From Candidatus Latescibacterota bacterium (GTDB lineage Bacteria > Latescibacterota > UBA2968 > UBA8231): DNA of 64,000 nt. Location: contig JAJEIO010000057.1 of NCBI GenBank assembly GCA_022827835.1, forward strand, positions 1 through 64,000, read 5' to 3'. This document shows positions 9,314 to 18,069 of this stretch, one piece after another. The notes below the pieces were generated by a model. That model made no database searches. It saw only the letters and a list, made by a program, of their open reading frames with translations, and was not told the DNA's origin. A program made the translations under genes and the position numbers. Positions within the stretch are counted from its first letter, which is position 1. Every line of letters begins with the position of its first letter.

Positions 9314-9340
9314 TTCCAACCTTTCCTTTAGGTTAAATAT

Positions 9341-10846
9341 ATGCAACCGCGTGCTGAAAAAGTGGAGATCGACCCAGAAAAACTGCGCCGTCTCCTAGCT
9401 AGACAAATCGAAGAACAAGAGCAAGCGCCTGCCCAACCCGAGGCGTCCTCCACCGAAGGCGAAGGCACGCAGACGGTCGAGTCCGAGGCTATCCACTTCG
9501 ACCTCAAACCGGAAGAGTTAGAGGCCTATCTCGATCAATACGTCATCAAGCAGCAAGAAGCCAAGGCCATTCTCGCCACCAAGATCTGCACGCATTTCAA
9601 CCGCCTGAAACTGCCCCCGGAAGAAGACGAGGGATTCGTTGGCAACATCAAAAACAACGTGCTAATGATCGGCCCTACCGGCGTGGGCAAAACCTATCTA
9701 ATCCGCCTCATTGCCCGCAAAATCGGCGTCCCTTTCGTCAAGGGCGACGCCACTAAATTCAGCGAGACCGGCTATGTTGGCGGCGATGTCGAAGACTTGG
9801 TCCGCGATCTAGTCCGCGAAGCCAACGGCGACATCGAACGCGCCCAGTACGGCATCATATACATCGACGAAATCGACAAAATCGCCTCCGCGCAGGGAGT
9901 ACACGGCCCAGATGTCTCGCGCTCGGGCGTCCAGCGCAACCTGCTCAAGCTGATGGAGGAAACCGACGTCGATCTCAAAGCTCCGCACGACATTGCCTCG
10001 CAAATGGAATCCGTCATCCAAATGCAGCAGACGGGCAAGATCGAACGCCAGAAGGTCAACACTCGCAACATCCTCTTTATCGTTAGCGGGGCCTTTTCCG
10101 GGCTCGACGAAATCATCGGTCGCCGACTCAACAAAGGCACCATGGGATTTCGCTCCCAAGCCGACCCGGCCCATCTCAATGCCGATCAGCTTCTGTCGCA
10201 CGTGCGGGCCGAGGACCTGATCGGATACGGATTCGAGTCCGAATTCATCGGCCGCTTGCCCGTCATCGCCGTGCTGCACGATCTCGGCCCCGAAGATCTC
10301 CTCGACATCCTCCGCAATCCCAAAAGTAGCGTCATCCTGTCCAAAAAGCGCGACTTCCGCGCTTATGACATTGAGATCGAATTTGCCGACGAAGCCCTAG
10401 CCCTGTTAGCTGAACGCGCCCACGCCGAGCACATCGGCGCTCGAGGCTTGGTCAGCGCTATTGAAAAGGTACTGATCAACTACGAAAAAAAGCTCCCTTC
10501 CGTAGGCGTCGAACGCTTTACGGTCGAAGCCGATACCGTACTCGATCCGGCGACCGGTCTAGAGCGCTTACTCCAAGACACCTCGCTGCACCGTTTTATC
10601 GACAACTTCCAACGCGACTACGACATCGCCTTAGAGATCACGCCGGAAGCCTCTGCGCAAATCGAGGCCCTAGCCAGCACGCGGGACATCGCACCCGGCG
10701 AATTGTGCGAAGAAATGTTCAGCGACTATGGACACGGCCTCAAGCTAGCCGGTTTGAGCCAGTTCTGCATTGACGCCGATGTAGTCGCCAATCCCCAAGA
10801 AGCACTCAACGCGCTCGTCAAACACCACTACAATCAGCGCAGTTAA
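9341..10846 (+). CDS. ClpX-like AAA+ unfoldase lacking the zinc-binding domain
   Basis: 501 residues. The AAA+ core resembles ClpX: Walker A GPTGVGKT (~110), pore loop GYVGGDVED, Walker B IIYIDEIDKIA (~171), and EFIGRLPVIAVL with the ClpX sensor-2 lid (GARGLVSAIEK). The N-terminal Cys4 zinc domain of ClpX is absent, replaced by a Glu/Gln-rich region. The RKH pore loop is replaced by a longer insert (~208-235). The ClpP-docking IGF tripeptide appears as MGF in NKGTMGF. A C-terminal extension of ~90 residues follows the lid. No clpP or hslV is nearby. There is no clear ribosome binding site before ATG 9341, so the mRNA could be leaderless. The stop overlaps the convergent activator gene in TTAA. 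Confidence 0.82.
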   Translation: MQPRAEKVEIDPEKLRRLLARQIEEQEQAPAQPEASSTEGEGTQTVESEAIHFDLKPEELEAYLDQYVIKQQEAKAILATKICTHFNRLKLPPEEDEGFVGNIKNNVLMIGPTGVGKTYLIRLIARKIGVPFVKGDATKFSETGYVGGDVEDLVRDLVREANGDIERAQYGIIYIDEIDKIASAQGVHGPDVSRSGVQRNLLKLMEETDVDLKAPHDIASQMESVIQMQQTGKIERQKVNTRNILFIVSGAFSGLDEIIGRRLNKGTMGFRSQADPAHLNADQLLSHVRAEDLIGYGFESEFIGRLPVIAVLHDLGPEDLLDILRNPKSSVILSKKRDFRAYDIEIEFADEALALLAERAHAEHIGARGLVSAIEKVLINYEKKLPSVGVERFTVEADTVLDPATGLERLLQDTSLHRFIDNFQRDYDIALEITPEASAQIEALASTRDIAPGELCEEMFSDYGHGLKLAGLSQFCIDADVVANPQEALNALVKHHYNQRS

Positions 10847-12213
10847 GTCCCGCCGTATTGCTTTACCTTGCGGTAGAGTGTACTGAGGCCGATTTGCAGA
10901 ATTTCGGCCGCGCGTCGTCGGTCGTTGCCAACCGCCTTCAAGGTTTCGGCAATGGCCATCTGCTCGATCTCGGCCATGCTCATGCCGACGCGAAAACCCA
11001 ACCCGGAAAAAACGCGCTCTTGGCGGTTTATATAGCGCGGAATGTCTCCTACTTCGAGCACCCCTTCGCGGGCGCACATTACTACCATGCCTTCGATGCA
11101 GTTTTTTAATTCCCGCACATTGCCCGGCCAATCGTAATCGCGCAACACGTCTAAGGCTCGCGGCCGGATGCCTGCGATACGCTTGTTGTTCTCGGCGGCG
11201 AACTGCCGGATAAACGCGTCGGCCAGAAGGGGTATATCCTCGCGGCACTCGCGCAGGGGCGGCACTTCGATCTTAATCACGTTGAGCCGGTAGAACAGGT
11301 CCGCCCGGAAGGTGCCCTCCCGCACCATGGCTTCTAGATCGCGGTGCGTCGCCGCGATCAAGCGCACATCGACCCGCCGGGTCTGGGTGCCACCGATCCG
11401 CTCGAAGCAGCCGTCCTGGATCACTCTCAGGAGCTTTACTTGCGTCGGCAGGGGAATGTCTCCGACTTCGTCGAGGAACAAGGTGCCTTGATCGGCCAGT
11501 TCAAAGCGCCCTTTGCGCGCGGCTACGGCCCCAGTATAGGCCCCCTTCTCGTGGCCAAAAAGCTCGTTTTCAACCAAGCTCTCCGGCAGAGCACCGCAGT
11601 TTATTTCGACGAAGGCGTTTTCCCGCCGCCTGCTCCGCTGGTGGATGGCCTTTGCTACCTCGCCCTTGCCCGTGCCGGTCTCGCCGGTGATCAAAACGCT
11701 AGTCCGCGATTGAGCCACCTGTTCGATCTGGAGGTAGATGCGCTGCCACGGCGACGAACGACGGGCGATGTCGTCAAAGCGGTAGCGCTCGTCCAGGCGG
11801 CGCTGTAGGTCTGAGACTTCCCCCACTAGCTGCTGGTAGCTCAGACCCTTTTCCAACACCGCGCCGACTTTGGCAAAATTCAGTGGCTGGAGTTGAAAGT
11901 CGTACGCCCCTTGGCGCATCGCTTCAACTCCCAACTCAATGTCTTCAGGCCCGGCGATGGCAATCGCGCAGATGGCCGGATTGCGCTTGTGGGCAAGTTG
12001 CTGGACCCGCAACCCATCGATGCGCTTCTCGCGCAAGGCGTAGATCAGCGCATCAACCGCATCGGCGTCGAGGATGTCGTACGCGCTCTGCCCCTCGTGC
12101 GCCCAGAGTACTTCATATGATCGCTGTTCTAGATAGAAAATCAGCGCCCGGGCCTGCTGGGATTCGGGCAGCACGACCAAGAGCCGTGGCTGCGTATGGC
12201 GCTTCTCGCTCAC
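10843..12213 (-). CDS. Sigma-54-dependent activator with degenerate receiver domain (NtrC family)
   Basis: About 456 residues from a GTG at 12213 whose GTGA overlaps the stop of the rlmD-like gene; a GTG 18 nt upstream is possible. Order: receiver-like domain (~8-120), AAA+ sigma-54 interaction domain (~145-375; Walker A GETGTGKG, GAYTGA in place of GAFTGA, Walker B TLFLDEVGDIP), and a Fis-type helix-turn-helix (RRAAEILQIGLSTLYRK) at the C-terminus. In the receiver fold the phosphorylated Asp position is Ala (LIYAL) and the conserved Lys is Gln (FQLQPL); the acidic pair is also lost. Control by phosphorylation is therefore unlikely. No histidine kinase gene is adjacent. Target genes are unknown. 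Confidence 0.9.
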   Translation of the reverse strand: MSEKRHTQPRLLVVLPESQQARALIFYLEQRSYEVLWAHEGQSAYDILDADAVDALIYALREKRIDGLRVQQLAHKRNPAICAIAIAGPEDIELGVEAMRQGAYDFQLQPLNFAKVGAVLEKGLSYQQLVGEVSDLQRRLDERYRFDDIARRSSPWQRIYLQIEQVAQSRTSVLITGETGTGKGEVAKAIHQRSRRRENAFVEINCGALPESLVENELFGHEKGAYTGAVAARKGRFELADQGTLFLDEVGDIPLPTQVKLLRVIQDGCFERIGGTQTRRVDVRLIAATHRDLEAMVREGTFRADLFYRLNVIKIEVPPLRECREDIPLLADAFIRQFAAENNKRIAGIRPRALDVLRDYDWPGNVRELKNCIEGMVVMCAREGVLEVGDIPRYINRQERVFSGLGFRVGMSMAEIEQMAIAETLKAVGNDRRRAAEILQIGLSTLYRKVKQYGGT

Positions 12214-13568
12214 GAGACGACCTGCTTGCACAACTCGACGACCACTTCGCAGTGCGGCGTTTGGGGAAACATATCTACGGGTTGCACGCTGCGGACGCCG
12301 TATCCAGCCTCGCCCAAGGCGCGCAAATCGCCGGCTAGCGCATGGACGTTACAGGAGACGTAAATAATGCGCGGCGGTGCCAACGCACACAGACTGGCCA
12401 GTGCCTTTTTGTGGATTCCAGGTCTCGGGGGATCGACGACGGCTAGATCAAAATGCTGGCTTTGTACCGCCAATTCCCCCAGTGTGTCCTCGGCTGCGCC
12501 GACCATGAACTCGCAGTGTTCTATCCGATTGCGCACGGCGTTGCGCCTAGCGTCTTCCACCGCTTCAGCCACCACTTCGATGCCCAACACGAACTGGGAC
12601 TGGCGCGCCAAAAGCAGGCTGATGCTGCCGGTACCGCAGTACAAATCTAACACCGCCTTTTGCGGCCCGGCCACGCGGGCTATGACCTCGTAGAGCCGCT
12701 CGGCTTGCAGCGAATTCGTCTGAAAAAAGGACTGGGGAGAAATGTCGAATTCGAGGCCAGCACACACTTCAGTGATGCGCCCGCTTCCCTTGAGCACAAA
12801 CTCGCGCTCCCCGGCTGCCACTTGGGCCTTACCGGTGTGTAAGGTGACGAGTAAAACATCAATTTCAGGTACAGCATCCAATAATTGCTCGGCGAGCTGT
12901 TGGACGCCTAGGTCGGGATACGCAGACACGACGAGGTTGACCATTACTTCTCCGGTCCGCTTGCCCTCGCGGACGACCAAGAAGCGCAATAGCCCTTGGT
13001 GCCGCTTCAGGTCGTACGCGCTCAGACCCAACGCTTGGCTGATGCGGCGGACTGCTCCGACGATGCGGTTGGACGTGTCAGACTGTAGATGGCACTCTTC
13101 GACATCGAATATCCAATTGAAACGCCCGCGTACGTGCAAGCCCAGTTGCAGCAAGCCCGCGCGATCCGTACCAAAGGAAAATTCCATTTTGTTTCGATAG
13201 AAAAAGGGAGTCGGACTGGGCAGAATCGGCGCTACGACCGGCAGCGCTAGCCCACTAGTCGCCAATGCGCTAGCGACCATCTGCTCCTTGACGGCAAGTT
13301 GGGCCGCATACGACAATTCCTGCCAGCGACAACCACCGCAACGTCCAAAATGGGTGCAGCGAGGCTCCTCGCGTTTGTAGCCCTCTGTAAGGAACTCCTC
13401 CACCTCGGCCTCAAAGCGCCCCTTGCGCTTCTTTACGACCCGGGCGGCGACCCGATCCCCGGGAACAGCCTGACGCACGACGACCTCGCGCTGCCCGACA
13501 TAGGCCAGCCCGTCTCCTTTGGTGGTGAGGGCGGCGACCTCGATCTCGATGCGATCTCCTCGTTTCAC
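12210..13568 (-). CDS. rlmD: 23S rRNA (uracil-C5)-methyltransferase, RlmD/RumA type
   Basis: About 452 residues. An N-terminal TRAM domain (RGDRIEIEVAALTTKGDGLAY), a 4Fe-4S site (CTHFGRCGGC near residue 75, further Cys in VEECHL), the SAM-binding LDLYCGTGSISL, the catalytic region VVDPPRPG and the nucleophile Cys in IIYVSCN are present. It methylates uracil C5 in rRNA; RlmD, RlmC and TrmA cannot be told apart with certainty. A GTG at 13568 is preceded by AGGAAG at short spacing. A TTG at 13583 is also in frame but lies inside the rplQ terminator's T tract. Transcription must come by read-through or from within rplQ. Confidence 0.87.
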   Translation of the reverse strand: MKRGDRIEIEVAALTTKGDGLAYVGQREVVVRQAVPGDRVAARVVKKRKGRFEAEVEEFLTEGYKREEPRCTHFGRCGGCRWQELSYAAQLAVKEQMVASALATSGLALPVVAPILPSPTPFFYRNKMEFSFGTDRAGLLQLGLHVRGRFNWIFDVEECHLQSDTSNRIVGAVRRISQALGLSAYDLKRHQGLLRFLVVREGKRTGEVMVNLVVSAYPDLGVQQLAEQLLDAVPEIDVLLVTLHTGKAQVAAGEREFVLKGSGRITEVCAGLEFDISPQSFFQTNSLQAERLYEVIARVAGPQKAVLDLYCGTGSISLLLARQSQFVLGIEVVAEAVEDARRNAVRNRIEHCEFMVGAAEDTLGELAVQSQHFDLAVVDPPRPGIHKKALASLCALAPPRIIYVSCNVHALAGDLRALGEAGYGVRSVQPVDMFPQTPHCEVVVELCKQVVS

Positions 13569-13580
13569 GTACTTCCTATC

Positions 13581-13621
13581 CAAAATGCAAACGGGGCAAG
13601 ATGGTCATCATCTTGCCCCGT
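13581..13621 (-). terminator. Strong rho-independent terminator ending the ribosomal supercluster
   Basis: On the minus strand ACGGGGCAAGATG and its exact complement CATCTTGCCCCGT form a 13-bp perfect stem with loop ATGAC, followed by TTTGCATTTT. It lies 26 bp past the rplQ stop and 13 bp before the likely rlmD start. Confidence 0.88.
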
Positions 13622-13646
13622 CGTTGCTACCCTTTGAACGCCCATC

Positions 13647-14072
13647 TTATTCTTCGGCCTTTGGAGCCTCTTCTTCCGTAGCCTCAGCCTCTGGAGCCTC
13701 TTCTGCGGCCACCCCTGGGCGATCGACAAGCTCGACGATGCTCATAAACGCTCCATCGCCACGCCGCGGGCCCAACTTGATGACGCGCGTATAGCCTCCG
13801 TTGCGGCTTTTGTAGCGCGGGCCGAGTTCGTCAAACAGCTTGGCGACCACCTGCTTGTCAGCTATGACGCGCAACACTTGGCGGCGGGCGTGCAAGTCGC
13901 CTTTCTTAGCGCAAGTCAGCACCCGCTCGGCCGTGCGCTTGAGTTCTTTGGCACGCGTCTGGGTGGTGGTGATGCGCTCGTTGATAAAGAGCGAGGCCAT
14001 CATGTTGGACAACATCGCTTTGCGATGCGGAGCCGTGCGTCCCAGTTTAGCTATTTTTTTTCCGTGTCTCAT
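13647..14072 (-). CDS. rplQ: 50S ribosomal protein L17
   Basis: 141 residues starting MRHGKKIAKLGRTAPHRKAML, the L17 signature. The core is normal (RITTTQTRAKELK, GGYTRVIKLGPRRGDGA) with a C-terminal Ala/Glu-rich tail of ~25 residues. L17 sits near the peptide exit tunnel. It is the last gene of the supercluster, 2 bp after rpoA. Confidence 0.97.
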   Translation of the reverse strand: MRHGKKIAKLGRTAPHRKAMLSNMMASLFINERITTTQTRAKELKRTAERVLTCAKKGDLHARRQVLRVIADKQVVAKLFDELGPRYKSRNGGYTRVIKLGPRRGDGAFMSIVELVDRPGVAAEEAPEAEATEEEAPKAEE

Positions 14073-14074
14073 GG

Positions 14075-15091
14075 CTAGAATTCTTCCGCCAGCGAATTGT
14101 CCGCTGTTTGGTCGATCTCAATGCCGTCGTACGGAGTCAAGTCCATACCCCAGCTAAGATTGTTTTCCTCGAGTATTTTCTGCAACTCATTGAGCGATTT
14201 GCGGCCGAAGTTGCGATACTGCAACATCTCGGCCTCCGTGCGCGACACCAAGTCCCTGAGATGGGTGATCCCTGCGGCTTTGAGGCAATTGGCCGAGCGC
14301 ACCGTCAACTCAATCTCTTCGACGGGCGTTTGCAAGAGTTGAACGATCTTCTTGGCCTCTTCGTCAACTTCCTTTTCCTCAGTACCTTCGGGCTCTTCTG
14401 TAAAATTAATAAAAAGGTTTAGGTGTTCAGTCAGGATTTGGGCGGCTTGGGACATGGCATCTTCGGGATGCACTGAGCCATCGGTCCAGACTTCCATAAT
14501 CAGCTTGTCGTAGTCGGTGCGCCGCCCGACGCGTGCGTTCTCGATATCGTAGTGGACCTTGAGAACCGGCGAATAATTCGTATCGAGTGGAATAGCACCA
14601 ATAGGCTGCTCGGGGATTTTGTTCTCCTCGGCGAACTGATAGCCGCGACCGTAGCCAACCGTCAGTTCCATTTTCAGAGAAGCCCCTTTATCCAAGGTGG
14701 CAATGTGTAGGTCGGGATTCAGAACCTCGACGCTAGGGTCCACTTCTATATCCTTGGCCACCAAGGCTCCTCCTGTCGTGCGCTCAACGCGCAAGACGCG
14801 GTCCTCTTCGCCACTATAGCGAAGTGCCACTTCCTTGAAGTTGCGTACGATCTCCGGCACATCCTCACGCACCCCTTCAATTGTGGAAAATTCGTGATGC
14901 ACGCCTTCGATATTGACTTGCTTGATCGCGGCACCTTGGATAAAGGACAGCAATACGCGGCGCAGTGCGTGCCCTATAGAGACGCCAAAACCGCGCTCGA
15001 GCGGTTGGACGACAAACATGCCATAAGTATCGCTGAGGCTTTCTTTTTCGACCTCGGCCAGCCTCGGCATCTGGAGACCTTCTAATTTCAT
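14075..15091 (-). CDS. rpoA: DNA-directed RNA polymerase alpha subunit
   Basis: 338 residues. The N-terminal dimerization domain (GFGVSIGHALRRVLLSF, VLKVHYDIENARVGRRTDYDKLIMEV) and the C-terminal helix-hairpin-helix domain (LTVRSANCLKAAGI, RNFGRKSLNELQ) are complete, joined by an acidic linker. The alpha dimer nucleates polymerase assembly, and the C-terminal domain contacts UP elements and activators. It lies in the alpha operon order rpmJ-rpsM-rpsK-rpsD-rpoA-rplQ. Confidence 0.98.
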   Translation of the reverse strand: MKLEGLQMPRLAEVEKESLSDTYGMFVVQPLERGFGVSIGHALRRVLLSFIQGAAIKQVNIEGVHHEFSTIEGVREDVPEIVRNFKEVALRYSGEEDRVLRVERTTGGALVAKDIEVDPSVEVLNPDLHIATLDKGASLKMELTVGYGRGYQFAEENKIPEQPIGAIPLDTNYSPVLKVHYDIENARVGRRTDYDKLIMEVWTDGSVHPEDAMSQAAQILTEHLNLFINFTEEPEGTEEKEVDEEAKKIVQLLQTPVEEIELTVRSANCLKAAGITHLRDLVSRTEAEMLQYRNFGRKSLNELQKILEENNLSWGMDLTPYDGIEIDQTADNSLAEEF

Positions 15092-15135
15092 ACTTTAGCC
15101 TCTTGCCCCCTTGATGGATTGGGCGGAGTAAAACT

Positions 15136-15762
15136 TTAGACGCGAGAATAAAATTCGATGACCAATTGTTCTTCGGCGACCGTGGGGATGTCTTCACGGC
15201 TGGGAACCTCTGCTACAGTCCCAGTCAGGTTGACCTTATCTATGGCCAGCCAAGGCACAGTCTCCCGCGAACGGCGCAGCGATTCGTGAATGGCTTCTAG
15301 CTGGCGGCTGCGTTCGGCGACCTGTACCACATCGCCCATCCGGGTCAGGTAGGAAGGAATATTAACCCGTTTGCCGTTTACCACGATGTGGTTGTGGCGC
15401 ACTAACTGGCGCGCGGCCTTGCGCGACGGTGCGAAACCGAGCCGATAGACAATGTTGTCGAGGCGGCGCTCTAACAGGCGCAACAGGTTTTCGCCACTAA
15501 CGCCCGGCACGCGCGACGCCTCCTTGTAATAGCCCCTGAATTGGCCTTCGCGGATTCCGTAGAGCCGAGCTAGTTTTTGCTTGGCCCGTAGCTGCACGCT
15601 ATAGTCGGACTGCTTGCGCCGCAAGCCCTGACCGTGTTGGCCCGGGGCATAACTGCGCCGCTCAAAGGAACATTTTTCGAGGTTGCAGCGCTCGCCCTTG
15701 AGGAAGAGTTTAGCTCCTTCCCGGCGGCAGAAGCGACAATTGGGACCTGTATGCCTGCTCAT
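15136..15762 (-). CDS. rpsD: 30S ribosomal protein S4 (zinc-binding form)
   Basis: 208 residues. The N-terminus carries CRFC and a second Cys pair (ERCNLEKC), the C+ form that binds zinc. The RNA-binding S4 domain follows (LLRLLERRLDNIVYRLGFA, ARQLVRHNHIVVNGKRVNIPSY). S4 nucleates assembly of the 30S body and in many bacteria represses its own alpha operon. Confidence 0.98.
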   Translation of the reverse strand: MSRHTGPNCRFCRREGAKLFLKGERCNLEKCSFERRSYAPGQHGQGLRRKQSDYSVQLRAKQKLARLYGIREGQFRGYYKEASRVPGVSGENLLRLLERRLDNIVYRLGFAPSRKAARQLVRHNHIVVNGKRVNIPSYLTRMGDVVQVAERSRQLEAIHESLRRSRETVPWLAIDKVNLTGTVAEVPSREDIPTVAEEQLVIEFYSRV

Positions 15763-15778
15763 AACGTGGTTAGCTCCT

Positions 15779-16168
15779 CTAAACGCGGCGACGCTTGGGC
15801 GGCCGACAGCCGTTGTGCGGCATGGGCGTCACGTCGCGGATGGCGGAAATCTCGAGCCCGGCGTTTTGCAAAGCGCGGATGGCGGACTCGCGCCCTACTC
15901 CCGGCCCCTTGACCCAGACCTCCACGCGGCGCAATCCCATATTCATGGCTTCTTGGGCGGCCCTTTCAGCGGCGAGCTGGCCGGCAAAGGGCGTAGATTT
16001 GCGACTGCCCCTGATGCTCATTTTCCCTGGGGTCGCCCAAGAAATCACATTGCCTCTGGTATCGGTAAGAGTGATAATCGTATTGTTGAACGTGGCCAGA
16101 ATGTGCGCCACGCCCACAGCCTCCACCTGTTTTGCTTTCTTGCGTCTCTTGCGTCTTTCGGGCGGCAA
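15779..16168 (-). CDS. rpsK: 30S ribosomal protein S11
   Basis: 129 residues (GVAHILATFNNTIITLTD, GVGRESAIRALQNAGLEI, TPMPHNGCRPPKRRRV). S11 lies in the 30S platform near the E-site mRNA path. The start is a TTG at 16168 with GGAGAGGA about 6 nt upstream; no ATG or GTG is placed suitably. Confidence 0.96.
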   Translation of the reverse strand: MPPERRKRRKKAKQVEAVGVAHILATFNNTIITLTDTRGNVISWATPGKMSIRGSRKSTPFAGQLAAERAAQEAMNMGLRRVEVWVKGPGVGRESAIRALQNAGLEISAIRDVTPMPHNGCRPPKRRRV

Positions 16169-16195
16169 AGGTCAATCCTCTCCGTTTGGGTTGAT

Positions 16196-16576
16196 CTACT
16201 TGACGGGGGCCTTTTTCTTGCCAGCAATAGCTCGCCGCGGCCCCTTGCGCGTGCGGGCGTTAGTCTTGGTGCGCTGGCCGTTGGCCGGCAGCCCGCGGCG
16301 ATGCCGCAAACCCCGATAGCAGCCGATGTCCATCAGCCGCTTGATATTCATGGTGGTTTCGCCGCGCAGACTACCTTCGACCTTGTGGCTGACCTCAATG
16401 ATCGAGCGCAAACTGCTGACCTGATCTTCGCTCAACTCGTTGATGCGGGTTTGGGGCTCAATCCTCGCCTGAGAGGCGATGCGATTGGCCGTCGTATGCC
16501 CAATGCCAAAGATATAAGTCAATGCGATGGCGACTCGTTTGTCGCGGGGTAAATCTACACCTGCTATGCGCGCCAT
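16196..16576 (-). CDS. rpsM: 30S ribosomal protein S13
   Basis: 126 residues from ATG 16576 (MARIAGVDLPRDKRVAIALTY). The helix-two-turn-helix and the basic C-terminal tail (GQRTKTNARTRKGPRR) are typical. S13 bridges the 30S head to the 50S subunit. An upstream frame extension overlaps rpmJ and was rejected. Confidence 0.97.
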   Translation of the reverse strand: MARIAGVDLPRDKRVAIALTYIFGIGHTTANRIASQARIEPQTRINELSEDQVSSLRSIIEVSHKVEGSLRGETTMNIKRLMDIGCYRGLRHRRGLPANGQRTKTNARTRKGPRRAIAGKKKAPVK

Positions 16577-16587
16577 AGTGTTATTCC

Positions 16588-16704
16588 TCAGCCTTGTCTC
16601 TGTTTGTGGCGGGGATTGCGCTTGCATATAACGCGCACGACCCCGTTCCGACGGACGATTTTACACTCGTTACAGCGCTTGCTGACGGATGCTCTAACTT
16701 TCAC
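16588..16704 (-). CDS. rpmJ: 50S ribosomal protein L36 (zinc-binding form)
   Basis: A 38-residue frame read directly from the minus strand between secY and rpsM: it starts at GTG 16704 (MKVRASVSKRCNECK) and ends RNPRHKQRQG. CNEC, a later Cys and His give the zinc site of the C+ form. It follows secY by 21 bp, so no infA or map gene fits in between. Confidence 0.96.
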   Translation of the reverse strand: MKVRASVSKRCNECKIVRRNGVVRVICKRNPRHKQRQG

Positions 16705-16725
16705 GGTACTCGCTCCAAGTGGGGT

Positions 16726-18069
16726 TTAGCCACGGCGTCCCTGGATCTTGCCTCGCTTCATAAATCCCTCGTAGTGGCGCGTCATTAGCTGGGACTCTAA
16801 CTGCTGCAAGGTATCTAAAGCCACGCCAACGACGATCAAAAGCCCTGTCCCACCAAAAAACTGGGCAAAAGAAGGAGCCACGTTGAATTGCCTGGTGACG
16901 AAGAAAGGAAAGATGGCCACCATAGCGAGGGCAATAGAACCCGGCAGGGTAATGCGCGTCATAATGCCATCAATGTGCTGGGCAGTCCGAGGACCGGGGC
17001 GGACGCCAGGGATGAATCCTCCGTGCTTTTTCATGTTGTCAGAGAGCTGATTGGGATCCATGACGATAGCAGTATAAAAATAACAAAAGAAGATGATCAT
17101 TAGCCCATAGACAAACCAATAAAACATGGATTCGGTCGAGAAAAACGAACCAATCGCCAGCATGAACTCATGGCCAGGGAACATCTGCGTGATCGTGCCG
17201 GGCAGAAACATGATCGACTGGGCAAATATGATTGGAATCACGCCTGCGGTGTTGATCCGCAGGGGAATATGCGTGGTCTGGCCACCGTAAACCCGGCGCC
17301 CGACGACGCGCTTGGCGTACTGCACGGGAATTTTGCGCAGGCCCTGAGTCAGCAAGATCACAAAGGCCACTACGGCAAACATGAGCGCGATGAGGAGGAG
17401 CTCTTCAATGATATTCTTGCTGAAACCGCGGTTGATGATAAAGAGATTGTATTCCTGATTGATTGCGTAGGGCAACTCGGCGATGATGCCGATGAAAATG
17501 ATCAGGGAAATGCCGTTGCCAATACCGCGTTCCGTGATCTGCTCGCCCAACCACATGATAAAGATCGTGCCAGTGGTAATCGTCAGCATGGTCGCCAGCG
17601 TAAAGCCAATGCCTGGGTCGGCAACGGCTGGCTGACCCGAGTACGGAGCTTTGATACTGGTAATGAAAAAACTGACGCCGTAGGACTGAGCGGCCGCTAG
17701 AAAGACCGTACCATAGCGCGTGTACTGAGTAATTTTCTTGCGCCCCTCTTCGCCTTCGCGCTGCAATTTCTGGAAGTAGGGAATAACCGCGCCCAGCAAC
17801 TGCAAAATAATCGAGGCGCTGATATAGGGCATAATGCCCAGCGCGAAGATCGTCCCACGGGTGAAAGCACCACCCACAAACATGTCGTACAACCCAAAGA
17901 GGGTGTTCCCAGCGCTTTCAAAGTACTCCTTAAGCACGACCAATTCGACGCCGGGGACCGTGATCTGACCACCAATGCGATAGACGATCAAAATCCCTAA
18001 AGTGAAGAGGATGCGACGGCGCAAATCGGGAATTTTGAAGCAGTTTTGGAAACTCTGCACGAGTTGCAT
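16726..18069 (-). CDS. secY: Protein translocase subunit SecY
   Basis: 447 residues with about ten membrane segments (ILFTLGILIVYRIGGQITVPG, plug region, MPYISASIILQLL, and the cytoplasmic loop GLRKIPVQYAKRVVGRR). It forms the protein-conducting channel with SecE, encoded at 41,583 in the same supercluster. The ATG at 18069 overlaps the rplO stop as ATGA, indicating translational coupling. adk, map and infA, which often follow secY, are absent. Confidence 0.97.
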   Translation of the reverse strand: MQLVQSFQNCFKIPDLRRRILFTLGILIVYRIGGQITVPGVELVVLKEYFESAGNTLFGLYDMFVGGAFTRGTIFALGIMPYISASIILQLLGAVIPYFQKLQREGEEGRKKITQYTRYGTVFLAAAQSYGVSFFITSIKAPYSGQPAVADPGIGFTLATMLTITTGTIFIMWLGEQITERGIGNGISLIIFIGIIAELPYAINQEYNLFIINRGFSKNIIEELLLIALMFAVVAFVILLTQGLRKIPVQYAKRVVGRRVYGGQTTHIPLRINTAGVIPIIFAQSIMFLPGTITQMFPGHEFMLAIGSFFSTESMFYWFVYGLMIIFFCYFYTAIVMDPNQLSDNMKKHGGFIPGVRPGPRTAQHIDGIMTRITLPGSIALAMVAIFPFFVTRQFNVAPSFAQFFGGTGLLIVVGVALDTLQQLESQLMTRHYEGFMKRGKIQGRRG

